41,282 nucleotides of DNA from Lunasporangiospora selenospora (lineage: Eukaryota > Mortierellomycota > Mortierellomycetes > Mortierellales > Mortierellaceae). Position numbers and translations under genes: made by a program. The notes below the pieces were generated by a model that searched no databases, had not been told where the DNA came from, and worked only from the letters and a program-made list of their open reading frames with translations. Position 1 is the stretch's first letter, and every line of letters begins with the position of its first letter. Where the stretch lies: the NCBI GenBank assembly GCA_015680635.1, contig JAABOA010000008.1:3423-44704 (forward strand). The letters are read 5' to 3'. This document shows positions 25,251 to 35,707 of this stretch, piece after piece.

Positions 25251-25925
25251 TATGAGTAAGCAAGATGTAAAGTTGTCCATATGCCCTTCGCAATGTTCAT
25301 GCTGCATCATGAAATGAGATGCCCGGTCAATGAACTTCGACTTTCTACCTGATGTTGCCACTTAGTTGTGTCGAGATGTCCTCTTTTGCAGATCAGATGC
25401 CTCTCGGATGAATGTTCAGGCACACACACACACACTCACGTTTCACACAACACAATCAATCTATAGATGGTGAGAGTGTAATGTAGGCGAGGCTAGTGGA
25501 TGACTAGGAGGGAAAAGAAGACGATGTTGGCGTGGAATGAAAGAGAGAGAAGAAAGGAAAGGAAAGGAAAGGAAAAGAAGGGTCAGCCCGAGTGATTGAG
25601 AGGGATTATGAAAGAGGCGGCGAGGCGGCGTCCTATTTCCAAGCAAGGCCAGTCTTTTCGTACATGTGCGCACGTATGTACTTATGGTTGGGCTCCTCTC
25701 AAAATCGTTGTTCCTGGCCCACTTCCCCTGTCCCACTGTCCAGCTGTCTCGAGTCAACGGTTGCAGCCCAACGGTCTGCGCTGTTCAATCCCTCTCAGAC
25801 AACCCCTCGTCGCATTTTTTGATTGGTCCAGGTGGCAAGCAAGCGCTTTTGCATCACCCATCACCCAACCACCCACACGAACATTTAGTTAAAACTGCCT
25901 TTTTGTATTCAAATAAGAATAAGTG
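25059..25925. other. SERCA upstream region
   Basis: It contains the long GA tract (about 25166-25250), a CA repeat near 25421-25436 and a GGAAA pentamer repeat near 25553-25577. It is presumably the SERCA promoter and leader plus the 3' flank of the anillin-like gene. The many small ORFs are repeat-driven or random. Confidence 0.5.
25166..25250. repeat. (GA)n microsatellite upstream of the SERCA start
   Basis: About 85 bp of nearly perfect GA dinucleotides, broken only by a few AAAG units, lie about 110-190 bp upstream of the SERCA start codon. On the transcribed strand of that gene it reads as (CT)n. Confidence 0.95.
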
Positions 25926-28122
25926 CTACCAAACAAGCCTAAAATCAACCAGCTCTGTCCCCAAGCCGCCGTCCCCTACTTTCTCTAAGGGCGTTGGTAA
26001 CACTCCACTCTCAAATGAACGCCGCGACTGACTCTGGTTAGCACGACGGATCGCACGGGCATGGTCGATCACTTGTCGGCGCATCATATTTTCCTTATAC
26101 TGGTCGAGTGCTTCCTCCAAATGTGCTGTCCATACTTCGTGTAGGTGTGCAGAATCCGTGAACGCATAGAGACTAAAATCGAGCTCGGTCGTGTCAACTT
26201 TTGCCGCAAGTGGATGCCCCATATTAACTCCACTCTTGTTCACGACTAGCGACAGCGCATTCGCACCAACATCCACCTTTTCATAATCCGGCGGCTGCAC
26301 TCTAAGTATGTGTGTCAATGGAACCACTGCAATAACATCTCGTCTCTGTTGCGTGAACAAAAAGGCATCGGAGCAGTATTAGGAATCAACTTTGCTAAGC
26401 ATCTTTCTTGACTTTCATCTCCAAGGCTTATGAGTGTCTTTACCTGCTGATATTCCGCGTCAAAAAGTTTCACTGCTCTTCCTTCCAGAACTGCCCAGTA
26501 CCTCCTCCAGGACTGAAAAGAAAAAGAAAAAGAAAAAGAATACCGAGAATGAACTGGTTAGTAGTTCAGCTCCATGCTGTTTGATACCCTTCTCGACATC
26601 ATAGTGAGCCAAACGATATTAATGATAGGAGAGGATAAACTTACAGCCATTCCTCCACTGCGAGTCATAAATGTAAGGTTGCCTTGGTATAAAATCTCTG
26701 TCTCCCAGGACAAATCTTCCACTGGTTCCTCAAGCACATGGAGCCCAATCATGATTACAATTTCACAATCTGATTTGATATTTGATTTGCTCGAGTCATC
26801 TAGGGTCGGACGACGTAGTTTGTACGTCCTCACAGTCTTTTCCATCGTCTCGAGACAAAAATTGAGGTCGAGATAGCCGAGTACAACTGTTTGGTTATTA
26901 GATAGTCCCGCCATAGTTCCCAGTTTAGTAGCAATTGGGCTTCCCAAGACTGTCATCTCTAATTGGAAAGGCTCGTTGACATCGCTATACCAAAAACAGA
27001 ACAAGGATGTCAGTAAGTAGCCAAAGCACATCGATATTTTGTTTGGCGCACTTGAACAAAAAGGCTTCCTTACAACAAAAAGATCTCGTTCATGGTTGCA
27101 GTGTTTCCTGGATTGTCCTTGAATGACCTGGATGGGTGGGATGTGCGTTCAACATTGCTCACTCGAAGATTCCATTCGATATCGAAAATTTTGGAAGTCG
27201 CCTTGTTGGTGACCTGCATTGCTGTTGATGATTATAAAAGTGAATCATTAAGACCAAGACAAATGGCAGCATGGGTTATCATAAATGCTGAATAGCCTTA
27301 CGTTTGACGAGAAGTAGGCCCGTAGGCTCGTTGGTATTGTTGTATGCAGAGCTGATACGTCTACCAGAAGGCAATATTTAAAAGGTTGCAAAGTATGTGT
27401 CAGAGCAACAATTTTTTCTATCGCTCTCACTTTCGTTCTCATTTTCAGGATTTGGAGATATTCACTCGGCCATAGAATAGTCATGGCAAGCCTTACTCTT
27501 GACTAGATTGAAATTGGTTGTCATCAAAGGTGTCCCACATGTGCTCCGACTTGAGGACATTGCTGATCGGTGACAGTGTGTGGTTTTCAACACATCCCCG
27601 GATCCAAGCGCGTCTCTGTGGCGAGAACTGTTCCAATGAGGATACAGACAGAGGGCAATGAACAAGTGCAGGTTGATATTCCTTTGCAAAACCTTTGGCC
27701 GATCCTGGGCTGAGAGGACTCTTCAGACCATGCCAAAGACTTCCACCTCCACTACTTCCAACCATTGATCCACTTTTCCCGCTCTTGCCATACCAACTTG
27801 ACCGGTTACTGGTCGATCTGCTGCCTACACTCAAGAACTGGTTGCCCGCGTCATCGACTGGAGAGGTTGTAGATCCGGATTTGACCACTTCACTTAAAGA
27901 AAGGTTATGACAAGAGACCGAGTCGGACCCGATGCCTACCCGGGAGTCAATTGTTACTGATGACGAGGTCTTTTCGATCTTGGGGTATGAACTAGCTGTA
28001 GACCGCCTCTTCTTGTCTCCAGGGAGGGGTATCTTTTTTGCCTGTTTGTTCAGGTAGTTGGCAGGGATAGACAGTGCATCCTGTAGATCCTTACTGAACC
28101 GTCTGAATGCGTCGTGTTGCAT
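25926..28122 (-). CDS. Anillin-like protein (anillin-homology plus PH domain)
   Basis: Six exons fit in frame: 28122-27497, 27360-27302, 27221-27074, 26984-26645, 26512-26444 and 26345-25926 (1662 nt, 553 aa). The N-terminus (DAFRRFSKDLQDALSIPANY) is helical, followed by a basic KKRR patch and a long Ser-rich segment. A beta-rich anillin-homology/C2-like region follows (LLLVKPMQVTNKATSKIFDI; PFQLEMTVLGSPIATKLG). A PH domain starts near residue 375 (YQGNLTFMTRSGGMA, SWRRYWAVLEGRAVKLFDAE) and closes with AHLHEVWTAHLEEALDQYK. This order resembles anillin, S. pombe Mid1/Mid2 and yeast Bud4, which link the membrane to septins and the contractile ring. The role is inferred from architecture. The frame stays open upstream to 28374, but that extension is low-complexity Pro/Ser/Leu. 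The ATG at 28122 (CCAAATGC) is preferred. Confidence 0.75.
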
Positions 28123-29191
28123 TTGGTATTGACTGAAATGTTGGACCTTTTGTAGGTGTGGATGGAGTACAAGAAGGGGAGAGGGAGAGGAGAGAAGAAG
28201 AGGGGAGAGGGGAGAAGGAACAGGAGCTTGAGGGAAGAGAGAAGAGTGAGCAGGATGTGGACGGTATGGTGGTCGAACTTTGGGTTGTAACAAGTAGAGA
28301 GGCAAAAGAAAACGGGTGAGCAAGGTGTCAGCGAGATGGGTAACGAAGGAGTGCCGTAACGGTTGCTGATTCACAAATGCGGCTGAACGAAATGAATGGA
28401 CCGCTGGGCACTAGAGTAATTATCACTGCAGCAGCCCCTTTCTCACATGTGCCTGGTTTGTTTGTCCAGCTGCTGCTTTGCCTCCAACTTCTGTCTCACC
28501 TCTCTTTCCCTTTCTTCATTTTCCCCACCCATTCTTTTCGCTCGTCATTTACAGGACGGGACACATACTCTCTTCCTCTAGCTCTCACGCCACTCTCACT
28601 CTCATTCTCGCTCGTCCATGTCTTCGCCTTTTGGAAGTCTCCACTCAAGCTATACTTCCTTATACAGCCGTTCCGCCCTAAACTAAACTGTAGGCCAGAA
28701 GCTGAATTCGTGCAGGAGTGGCTTCATCCGAAGTCACCACTAACTCTCTGCTACAAATCGAATTCAGGACGACGTTGTGGCAAAGCAATGCGCAATTTGG
28801 GGACGTACGACAAGTCAGCCAATCACTTCCCTCAGTCAACCGTTACGCATTATTTTTCTTCTGGGTGTAGTGAGCCTCGTTGATTTGCTACAACGGTCAC
28901 ACAACTCTCGCTAGAAACCAATAGTGCACGCGTCTTGGTGGTTCAGTGGCTAAGATGGGGGGGAATCCTTTTCTCGGGTACGATAGTGAGCACTGGACCT
29001 GCACGGGGTCTCCTTTTGGCCTACCTTTTTTTCGGCTGGCGGCGATGCATACTGAAAGTAGCTGTTGATGCAGATGTTACGGAAATGCCCCCACCTCGAC
29101 AGATAACTTTGTGACCGGAGAAAATCTGTTCGAGGAAAGTGTCAAGTGAGGTAGTTCCATTCTGCGCATCCACACCCATCATCACAAGCCT
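28123..29191. other. Intergenic region upstream of the anillin-like gene
   Basis: The first 250 bp are purine-rich on the plus strand (GAGAGG-type), so the anillin-like leader is pyrimidine-rich. The rest is pyrimidine-rich near 28480-28680 and then mixed. TGGTTCAGTGGC near 28942 resembles a tRNA A box but has no partner B box or cloverleaf. No gene is supported. Confidence 0.4.
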
Positions 29192-29737
29192 TCAGGCATC
29201 CTCATTGGAGGCTTTGTACTCCTGATTGCTGGATTCCATTCTCTTTGACTTTAGTTGAGGCAGCGGTCGGTATGCTGATACATTCTGCGCGAGTGCCTGT
29301 TGGGCTGCAATGAAACCGCTCACAGAACGTCTCTTCATTCCATTGCATGGAGGGTATGTGTATTTTCCGCCTCCTTTTTCAAGCAGCTTAAGGTGAAGAA
29401 GAGGATGAAAGAAAAATGATAACTCCTCAATTGAGGGAAGGGATAGCCTCCTTGGCCCTGGTACAAGGGTGCCGATCCGTAGTAGCTGCCATCTGCTCTC
29501 TGCCATCTGGCTTCTTCTCCTTCCCCTTTATCAAACGCCCGCTCCCCCTCCTCTTGCCAACCCACTGGGGTTGAGGGATCTGACTGGGTTGAGGGATCTG
29601 ACTGGGTTAAGGAACTCACCAGCTTGAGGGACATTGACTGGCTGACCCAGGACCAGTCGGCTTCTTTGGATTTGAATGCTCTGAGAGCTCACCTCAAAAT
29701 AGCCCATTTGTTGAGTGGATTTGTATGGTGCATGCAA
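29192..29737 (-). CDS. Possible small spliced gene, function unknown
   Basis: On the minus strand a short exon from the ATG at 29737 (HAPYKSTQQMGYFE) ends in a good GAG|GTGAGC donor. Downstream pieces read PVNVPQA, then VGWQEEGERAFDKGEG with RWQRADGSYYGSAPLYQGQG, and finally PPCNGMKRRSVSGF with AAQQALAQNVSAYRPLPQ before a stop at 29192. A 55-nt intron between PVNVPQA and VGWQEE, itself made of 18-bp repeats, would keep the frame. The Tyr/Gly/Gln bias and a charged tail look protein-like, but no family is recognised and the last junction is not settled. The exon model is speculative. Confidence 0.3.
29568..29612. repeat. 18-bp tandem repeat, 2.5 copies
   Basis: GGGTTGAGGGATCTGACT occurs at 29568-29585 and again at 29586-29603, followed by a partial third copy ending GGGTTAAGG at 29604-29612. 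It falls inside the putative small gene on the minus strand. Confidence 0.9.
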
Positions 29738-31772
29738 GTCAACACTCTAATTTCACACCGTGAGGGAATCAACAACAACAGTAAAAACAGAGAGTGCCCT
29801 TGAAGAAGAGACGGAAAGAGTAAGGCGATAGATAAAGGCATGCATACCGGATGCAGGATATGTCGCTGGCAAGGGTCATTTCCGTGAACTTTCTTTCGTG
29901 CAACAAAGTCCCTCCTTTGTTTCCTCTGCGTGGGTCGGCTCCATGTGGCTACCCAGAGCATTCGGCTGTTCACCAGGCCTTTGAATGACAAAGCCCAAAC
30001 GCCTAGAGTTGGAATGGTAGTCGAGACGGGCCGACAGGAATACCAGCTTTCGCTTCTCCTGTTTCTTTCCTCTTTCTTTCGTCCTTTCACCCGTTTCTTT
30101 CACTTGTCCGCTTTTTTCATGACCATTGTTTCTATTGACGACATACATCGCTTCAGCCGCACAACTTTATTGAAATCCCTCATTAGTCTTCACGCTTCGC
30201 CTTTATCACTCTACCACCACTCTACCACCACTCAACGTCCAAGAATTGTCTTCTTTCTCTCCTACTCCCTCATTCTCATCATCGTTGACGTACTCGGTGA
30301 GCGAAAGTGTCTTTCCGTCCCTCCCCTCCAGCAGCGCCTACCGATCGCGACTCATCGCTTACAACACCCGAAAACAGACGCTGTAATGACTATTTGATGA
30401 ATGTCGATCCTTAAAGCCAACAATCAAAGGACCCAACGAACCAAGAAAAACGCAAATACTCTGTAAGGACTCGAAGCAGAGCAATTTTTGAATGAGATGC
30501 GTCGATGATAAGAGATTGATGAAGGGTTGAGCAAGGTTGCCAACGGAGGCACTTCTTTCATATCCACACTGTACTTGACACATCTCTGTACGAGGGAAAG
30601 GAACCTCAATCCCTTGACAAAGTTGTTCTATTTACCACACCACCGTCCACTGATGTTATGCTAATAATAAAAGCAACGAATGGCCCGATAGCAACCATGA
30701 CAGACCACCATCCCCTGTCCTGCCAAAGCTATTCACGCCTTTGCTAATAGCTCCTTCACAACATCTATCCCACAGCCCTCGCCTCTCTCTCTCTCCCCTC
30801 TCCTCCCTTCCCTTTTACAGGATATCCTCACTTTCTTTCCATCATTCTCAGACCCCAGGCCTTGAGCAGGGTCTCTTGGATAACCAGTCATTAATTCCTC
30901 CTCCCCTGCATCAACTTTTTCCTTGCCTCACAGACTGCATCCCTCGACGACGGGCATTTGACCCCTTTTGTCTCGCTTAACTAAAGCAAATTCTTGTGAG
31001 AGGACCACAACACATACTCTTGTCCACCTCAGAATAACCCCCCTCCATCCACCCCCACCCCTCATCTCATACACCCGCCTCGGGGAAGAAAGGAGTAGGA
31101 AAGTGTTGCTCTTGTGCACTGACAGACTTTGCAATTCCTCAGTCGACAGGCAAGGGAAATTAAAGGGCTCAGTCGCTACCCTAACCCCCAGCCCAGGAGG
31201 CAGAAAACGAATCCATTCGATCCTGTCCATCGCATCCTCACGCGCATATCATCCGTATCTCGCCCAGAGGCCTTTTCAGCCAACCAAGTCTTGTGCAGAG
31301 CATAATCAGCGAGGTATTGCCTCGTTCTGTCTGCATTTCAGTCAAAAAAATGAATGAAAAAAGAATACTGAGTGGTCAAGTGCACTCTCGTCTTATGCTC
31401 TCTTCATTTCTGACCAGTACTAACTTTTTTTTGTTGGCCTCAAACCCTTCCACACTTTTAAATACAATCCCTCTCCCCACAATCCTCTTTCCTCGTTTTC
31501 ATGTCTCATAGCATCCGCACCCGCTCCATCCTTATTCTCCATCCATCGTCTACCCAAATATTCCTTGCGGGCTCGCTCACCATCGCTTTCTTTTATCTAT
31601 CTCCTCACCCGGCCCTCATTATATCCGTCTTCCGCTCTCTCCATCTCTTCTCCTCAATTACTTTACTCCTTCTATTTACTTCTGTGCATTCTCTCTTTTC
31701 TCTCATTCTCTCTCTCTCTTCCTTCCTGTCTCCTTGGCCTATTTCATTTCAATCAGGTTCGCATCTCCAGCC
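29738..31772. other. Upstream region and leader of the F-box gene
   Basis: No convincing gene is visible. From about 30050 onward the plus strand is pyrimidine-rich, with a duplicated CTCTACCACCA near 30210-30230. A strongly CT-rich stretch at 31440-31750 looks like the transcribed leader of the F-box gene. TTTCAATCAG at about 31746-31755 could be the acceptor of a 5'-UTR intron. Confidence 0.4.
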
Positions 31773-34298
31773 ATGCATGATCCACGCTCGCACAGATCTA
31801 GCCCGTACGACCAGACTCTTGGGTCACGAAGGACAAGTACCAGAGTGCTATCCTTGTCTAGCCCATCGCCAGCATCAAGTAGCAACAATAATTGTACTCA
31901 GGACCTTATCTCACTTTCAGAAAGGTCGCCCTCAAATCACAATTCTTCGAATCTACGATCCCCCTCAAAGAGGCGATTCCGACTGTCTAGACCAACACTT
32001 AAAGGCCCTCAGCACCGCCGGTCGGTGTCCTGGTCCTGCAAAAGCGACGATATCCAGCAGGAGTGGGATCAAGGAGAGAATCCACAGATAATGACTGTCG
32101 ATTATGACCAGGAAATGATGATGTCAACAGCTGATCAGGAGCTCAACACGGACAAGGACGAAGAAATGTTGATCCAAGGACCTGCCATTACTCGACTTTG
32201 CCCAGAAATTCTCTCCCTTATTTTCTATTACGTCTATGTAACACCGGTTGTGCATCGACCTACCTCATCGGCGGATCATGAAAACAAAAGCGAGAACGAG
32301 GGTATGCAAGGCGCAGTCAGCTCGGGGGAACAGGATCAGGGTCACTCATCCTCCTCTTCGACCACAACATCCACTGCCTCCACTTCGAGTGACACATCTT
32401 CCGCGACCTCAGGGGTAACTGCCCGTCCAAAGAAAGACGGACTCAAGTCTGTTGTCTACATACAAAATGACTTGAGGTCGATGTTGTCACTCTGTCTCAC
32501 CTGCCGAGCTTTCTATCCTCAGGCAGTCCGTATCTTATGGCGTCAAAGGACTCTGGCCACCAATGGCGACTTGACTGAATTCTATCAAGCGATCGACTTG
32601 TCGAGGTCCTCGACTCTTCGTCGGCTACAAAAACAGAAATACCAACCCTCCACACGGAAGCAAATGCCAAGCCCTTACGAATTGGGTGGTGCCTTGGACA
32701 TTGACGGACATAGACAGGATAGCGAATGGGCCATGGGCAACGAAGCTGCACTGAGGATAAAATCCCTGACCTTGCTGGACATGCCTTTGCTGGAATCGAC
32801 GCTGCCCCTGAATAGCTCCTCTGCTTCGTCTGTCGGCCTCGCAGCCGCAGAGAGTGTCTCGGCACTGACTGGGCAATTTTTTGGAAGCAGCAGCTCGAGC
32901 AGTGGCCTTGAGTCCCTCTCGTCTGCAGGAGCTGGTTTGGAAGAGAGCATGATAATGATGTCGGAATATGGCAAAGACTCGTCGGCGCAGGCGCCCTTGT
33001 CCCACCCCCCTTCGCCATCATCTTCTGCAGTTGCGTCTTCCTCATCAACAATCACAGTTGGCACATCTAGAAAGCGAATCCGACGCAAGACTTCGTCTAT
33101 CTACAGCGAAATGCTCTCTCCCCGGCTCCTCCACACTCTTGCCGACTTTTGCTTTGCTCTTGAGGATCTGACAATCTGCCTGGATATCAAAAACTCAAGT
33201 TTTGGCAATGCTTCGTTCAATTTTCCAAAGACTCAGCCAACGGTGCCACTTTCGATCCTCGCGGGTAAACTCCCATCTCTGAAGAGACTTACACTCGCGG
33301 GCCTCGTTTGTGACCCTAAGAGGAACAAGACTGGGTCAGAACTATTGACATTTGCAAAGTCGATTCAACCTCTGGAGAAACTCTCGATTCGGTCATGTGT
33401 GGGGATTGGGCAGGAAATATTAATCTCATTCGCCATTCAATCAAAGCAGACTCTGGCTACGCTGGAGCTCCAAGGCATCGATCTCTCAACAGGCGAGGCG
33501 TTGGCAAAGGTTGTGGGCGCTTATGCATCTCACTGTAAGAGCTTGGGCTCCATCACGCTGTCTTGTCTGGAGGCCCTACCACTTGACGAGATGGTGGAGA
33601 CACTTGCATACCACCGACCAAGTTATCTGCGGGAACTCCATGTGCTTGGCCACGATACGTTCCGGTCTGCAGCTCAGGGTCCAGGCCAGGTCGAGGGTCA
33701 GGTGCCAGCCCCCCACCAGATGATCCAAAACGCACAAGGACAGCCGGTGGGCCCGGGTGAAGGGGTCACCATCCCTTTTACGCAGCTCTGTCGTATCAAT
33801 GATGCCACTGCCGTCATGTTTGGTCTTTCTCAGTTGTCTCTTCGCCGGCTTACTCTTTACTGCCCAGGAATCACGGACTATGCACTTGTGCAATACCTGA
33901 ACAGGTCGCCTCAGTTGATGGATCTTGTCCTGAACGAGCCAACAACTGTCATGCATCACCCCCAGTTCTACCACTTTGTCCAACAGCAACTACAGCAACA
34001 ACAGCCAGCTGAACTTGCATCCTTATCCGTTGAGCAGCAGGAACAGGGGCTCTCAGAGATTGTGCCAGACCCATTTACAAGTGCCGGATTTTTGGGTATC
34101 ATCCGCAATGGTTTCCCAACCCTCAAGTACTTGTTTATCAAGCTTTCCTTGGAAACTGCCCAAGAGTGGATCGTCCAGCCTTGCTTTCAAGAAGCGGGGC
34201 TGAACAAGTGTCTGTATCAGTACAGAACCACTTCAGGTGCACCAGCCGTCGTTCTCATGTGCGATGCCCGCAACAGTACACCTCTCAACAGCACCTAA
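31773..34298 (+). CDS. F-box and leucine-rich-repeat protein
   Basis: A single exon encodes 841 aa from the ATG at 31773 (CCAGCCATGCATG). An in-frame ATG at 31734 lies in probable leader sequence. The protein is probably a substrate adaptor of an SCF ubiquitin ligase. After a disordered Ser/Arg-rich N-terminus, the first F-box helix reads ITRLCPEILSLIFYYVYV (about 138-155). About 65 Ser/Thr/Glu-rich residues follow before the rest of the box, NDLRSMLSLCLTCRAFYPQA and VRILWR (about 230-258). From about residue 445, leucine-rich repeats run to the C-terminus (LKRLTLAGLVCD, LEKLSIRSCVGIGQEI, LATLELQGIDLS, LRRLTLYCPGITDYAL, FPTLKYLFIKLS), interrupted by a Gln-rich stretch. The substrate cannot be predicted. 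It lies 251 bp upstream of the TEN1 candidate, same orientation. Confidence 0.85.
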   Translation: MHDPRSHRSSPYDQTLGSRRTSTRVLSLSSPSPASSSNNNCTQDLISLSERSPSNHNSSNLRSPSKRRFRLSRPTLKGPQHRRSVSWSCKSDDIQQEWDQGENPQIMTVDYDQEMMMSTADQELNTDKDEEMLIQGPAITRLCPEILSLIFYYVYVTPVVHRPTSSADHENKSENEGMQGAVSSGEQDQGHSSSSSTTTSTASTSSDTSSATSGVTARPKKDGLKSVVYIQNDLRSMLSLCLTCRAFYPQAVRILWRQRTLATNGDLTEFYQAIDLSRSSTLRRLQKQKYQPSTRKQMPSPYELGGALDIDGHRQDSEWAMGNEAALRIKSLTLLDMPLLESTLPLNSSSASSVGLAAAESVSALTGQFFGSSSSSSGLESLSSAGAGLEESMIMMSEYGKDSSAQAPLSHPPSPSSSAVASSSSTITVGTSRKRIRRKTSSIYSEMLSPRLLHTLADFCFALEDLTICLDIKNSSFGNASFNFPKTQPTVPLSILAGKLPSLKRLTLAGLVCDPKRNKTGSELLTFAKSIQPLEKLSIRSCVGIGQEILISFAIQSKQTLATLELQGIDLSTGEALAKVVGAYASHCKSLGSITLSCLEALPLDEMVETLAYHRPSYLRELHVLGHDTFRSAAQGPGQVEGQVPAPHQMIQNAQGQPVGPGEGVTIPFTQLCRINDATAVMFGLSQLSLRRLTLYCPGITDYALVQYLNRSPQLMDLVLNEPTTVMHHPQFYHFVQQQLQQQQPAELASLSVEQQEQGLSEIVPDPFTSAGFLGIIRNGFPTLKYLFIKLSLETAQEWIVQPCFQEAGLNKCLYQYRTTSGAPAVVLMCDARNSTPLNST

Positions 34299-34549
34299 GG
34301 CCATACAAAGGAGATGATGGCCTTTCAGTACACAACACTCCAAAAAAAAATAGCAAATTCATATCATACTCAAGTAACCTATAGTTAGTAAAATTGTATT
34401 CTGTAATGACATAAAAAAAGGCCATCATTGCCCAATGTATGTTTGTCATAGACTAGCGTTCTTGGGCTGTGGGCCTTTTTGTAGGTGAAAGCCTCGACTA
34501 AATTTATTTTTCTCTGTGACCTCCTTGCGTTTGCCGTTTCCCTTCACCC

Positions 34550-35538
34550 ATGAGACATGGAATGGACATTGGACAGAGGCATAAGATTATTTTTTTGAAT
34601 GAGCTCCATGACACACTAAAGCTGCTTAATCCACGGACGGACCCCTCTGCTGGATTCTACCGAGTACTTGGACGGTTAGTAAAGCTCCCTCCTTAGTTTC
34701 TTTTGCCTTCCTCCTAGCAAACCGTCTATGTCATATGAATTAACAAAGTCCACTTCATGGATCCTTTCCCAGATTAGCATCATACAATCCAGACACACAA
34801 GTTGCTATTCTACAATCCTGTTTCCACTATGAGCATCCTGTTTCGGAATTACCAGCTACAATTATAGCACGTAGAACAGAGAAGAGGGTGGGAAATGCCG
34901 CTAGGCCAATACTCTCAACTTCTAGAGTTGCCGTTGTTGACTCGAGCAATAACAGCAGCAGATCAACAATCGACCTGACTCTTGATGATGACAGCAGTGA
35001 TGCCGAGAATGCAGACACAACTTCTGGAGCGATGAGCTCGGAGAAAAATCCAAGAAATGGGGGCGATAATAATGTAGATAAGCAGCCGTTGGCTTGTATC
35101 GACCTAACATGTGCATCAGATGACGAGGAGCAAGACTTTGAAATGAACACTCCTAATAGAAGAAGAGACCTTGGCAATGGTAATAGCAACAGACATTGGA
35201 ATAATCTCAATGTCACTATTCTACAAAGTGTCACCAATCTCACATATTCTTTTTCAGCCCCTGATATTGATCCTGGAGGACCTAGTCACAGTTATCAAAC
35301 CAAGAGAAATCATGGTCCAAAGATTACACTATTGGTTGATACACAACTTTTAGGGATATGGTCCTTTGAAAGTAGCGCACTATTTCAATTCACAGGAGAG
35401 GTGCTATTCGAGTCAGATTGCTGGATGCTCCAAGCAAGGACAGTTCGTAACATGGACGGGCTCGACCTCTATAGCTATCGAGAGTCTATACTTTTAATGA
35501 GGGAGCTCCACAGACACACCATAGTAAACGATGTTTGA
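34550..35538 (+). CDS. Probable TEN1-like CST telomere subunit with SIM-bearing insertion
   Basis: Three exons fit: 34550-34674, 34773-35179 and 35258-35538 (813 nt, 270 aa). Residues 31-58 (FYRVLGRLASYNPDTQVAIL...) resemble the first strands of the TEN1 OB fold. Residues about 196-265 resemble its second half (KITLLVDTQLLGIWSFESSA, LFQFTGEV, MLQARTVRNMDGLDLYSYRE). In vertebrate TEN1 the matching blocks are nearly adjacent. Here about 130 residues intervene, acidic and Ser/Asn-rich. They carry two motifs of hydrophobic-acidic type, IDLTLDDDSSD (108-118) and IDLTCASDDEE (151-161), that look like SUMO-interaction motifs. TEN1 works with Stn1 and Ctc1/Cdc13-type partners in telomere capping and C-strand fill-in. 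The second intron is 78 nt and stop-free, so retention would add 26 residues. The TEN1 assignment is by recalled motif resemblance, not a search. Confidence 0.65.
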
Positions 35539-35707
35539 AAGTGGCTTGTTGCATGAACAATGAGAGAGTTGGAGAGGAGAATGGCAACACCATTTCCTTA
35601 GGACGCTCCACCATTTCGTTGACTTTGACTTTTGCACGGTTCGACCCAAAACCGTTTCTGTTGCCGTCTTCATCATCCTCTGAGCTTTCATTGACCGACA
35701 TATAGTC

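Noticed and set aside
28930-29010. tRNA-like A box (TGGTTCAGTGGC)
   Set aside because: No matching B box (GGTTCRANNCC) at the right distance, and no acceptor or anticodon stem can be drawn.
30968-32091. Plus-strand ORFs of 71-196 aa before and overlapping the F-box gene
   Set aside because: They lie in a CT-rich leader or in an alternative frame of the F-box exon, and the encoded sequence is low-complexity.
32497-33088. Minus-strand ORFs of 126-184 aa
   Set aside because: They are antisense to the F-box/LRR exon, with Arg/Cys-rich composition and no motifs.
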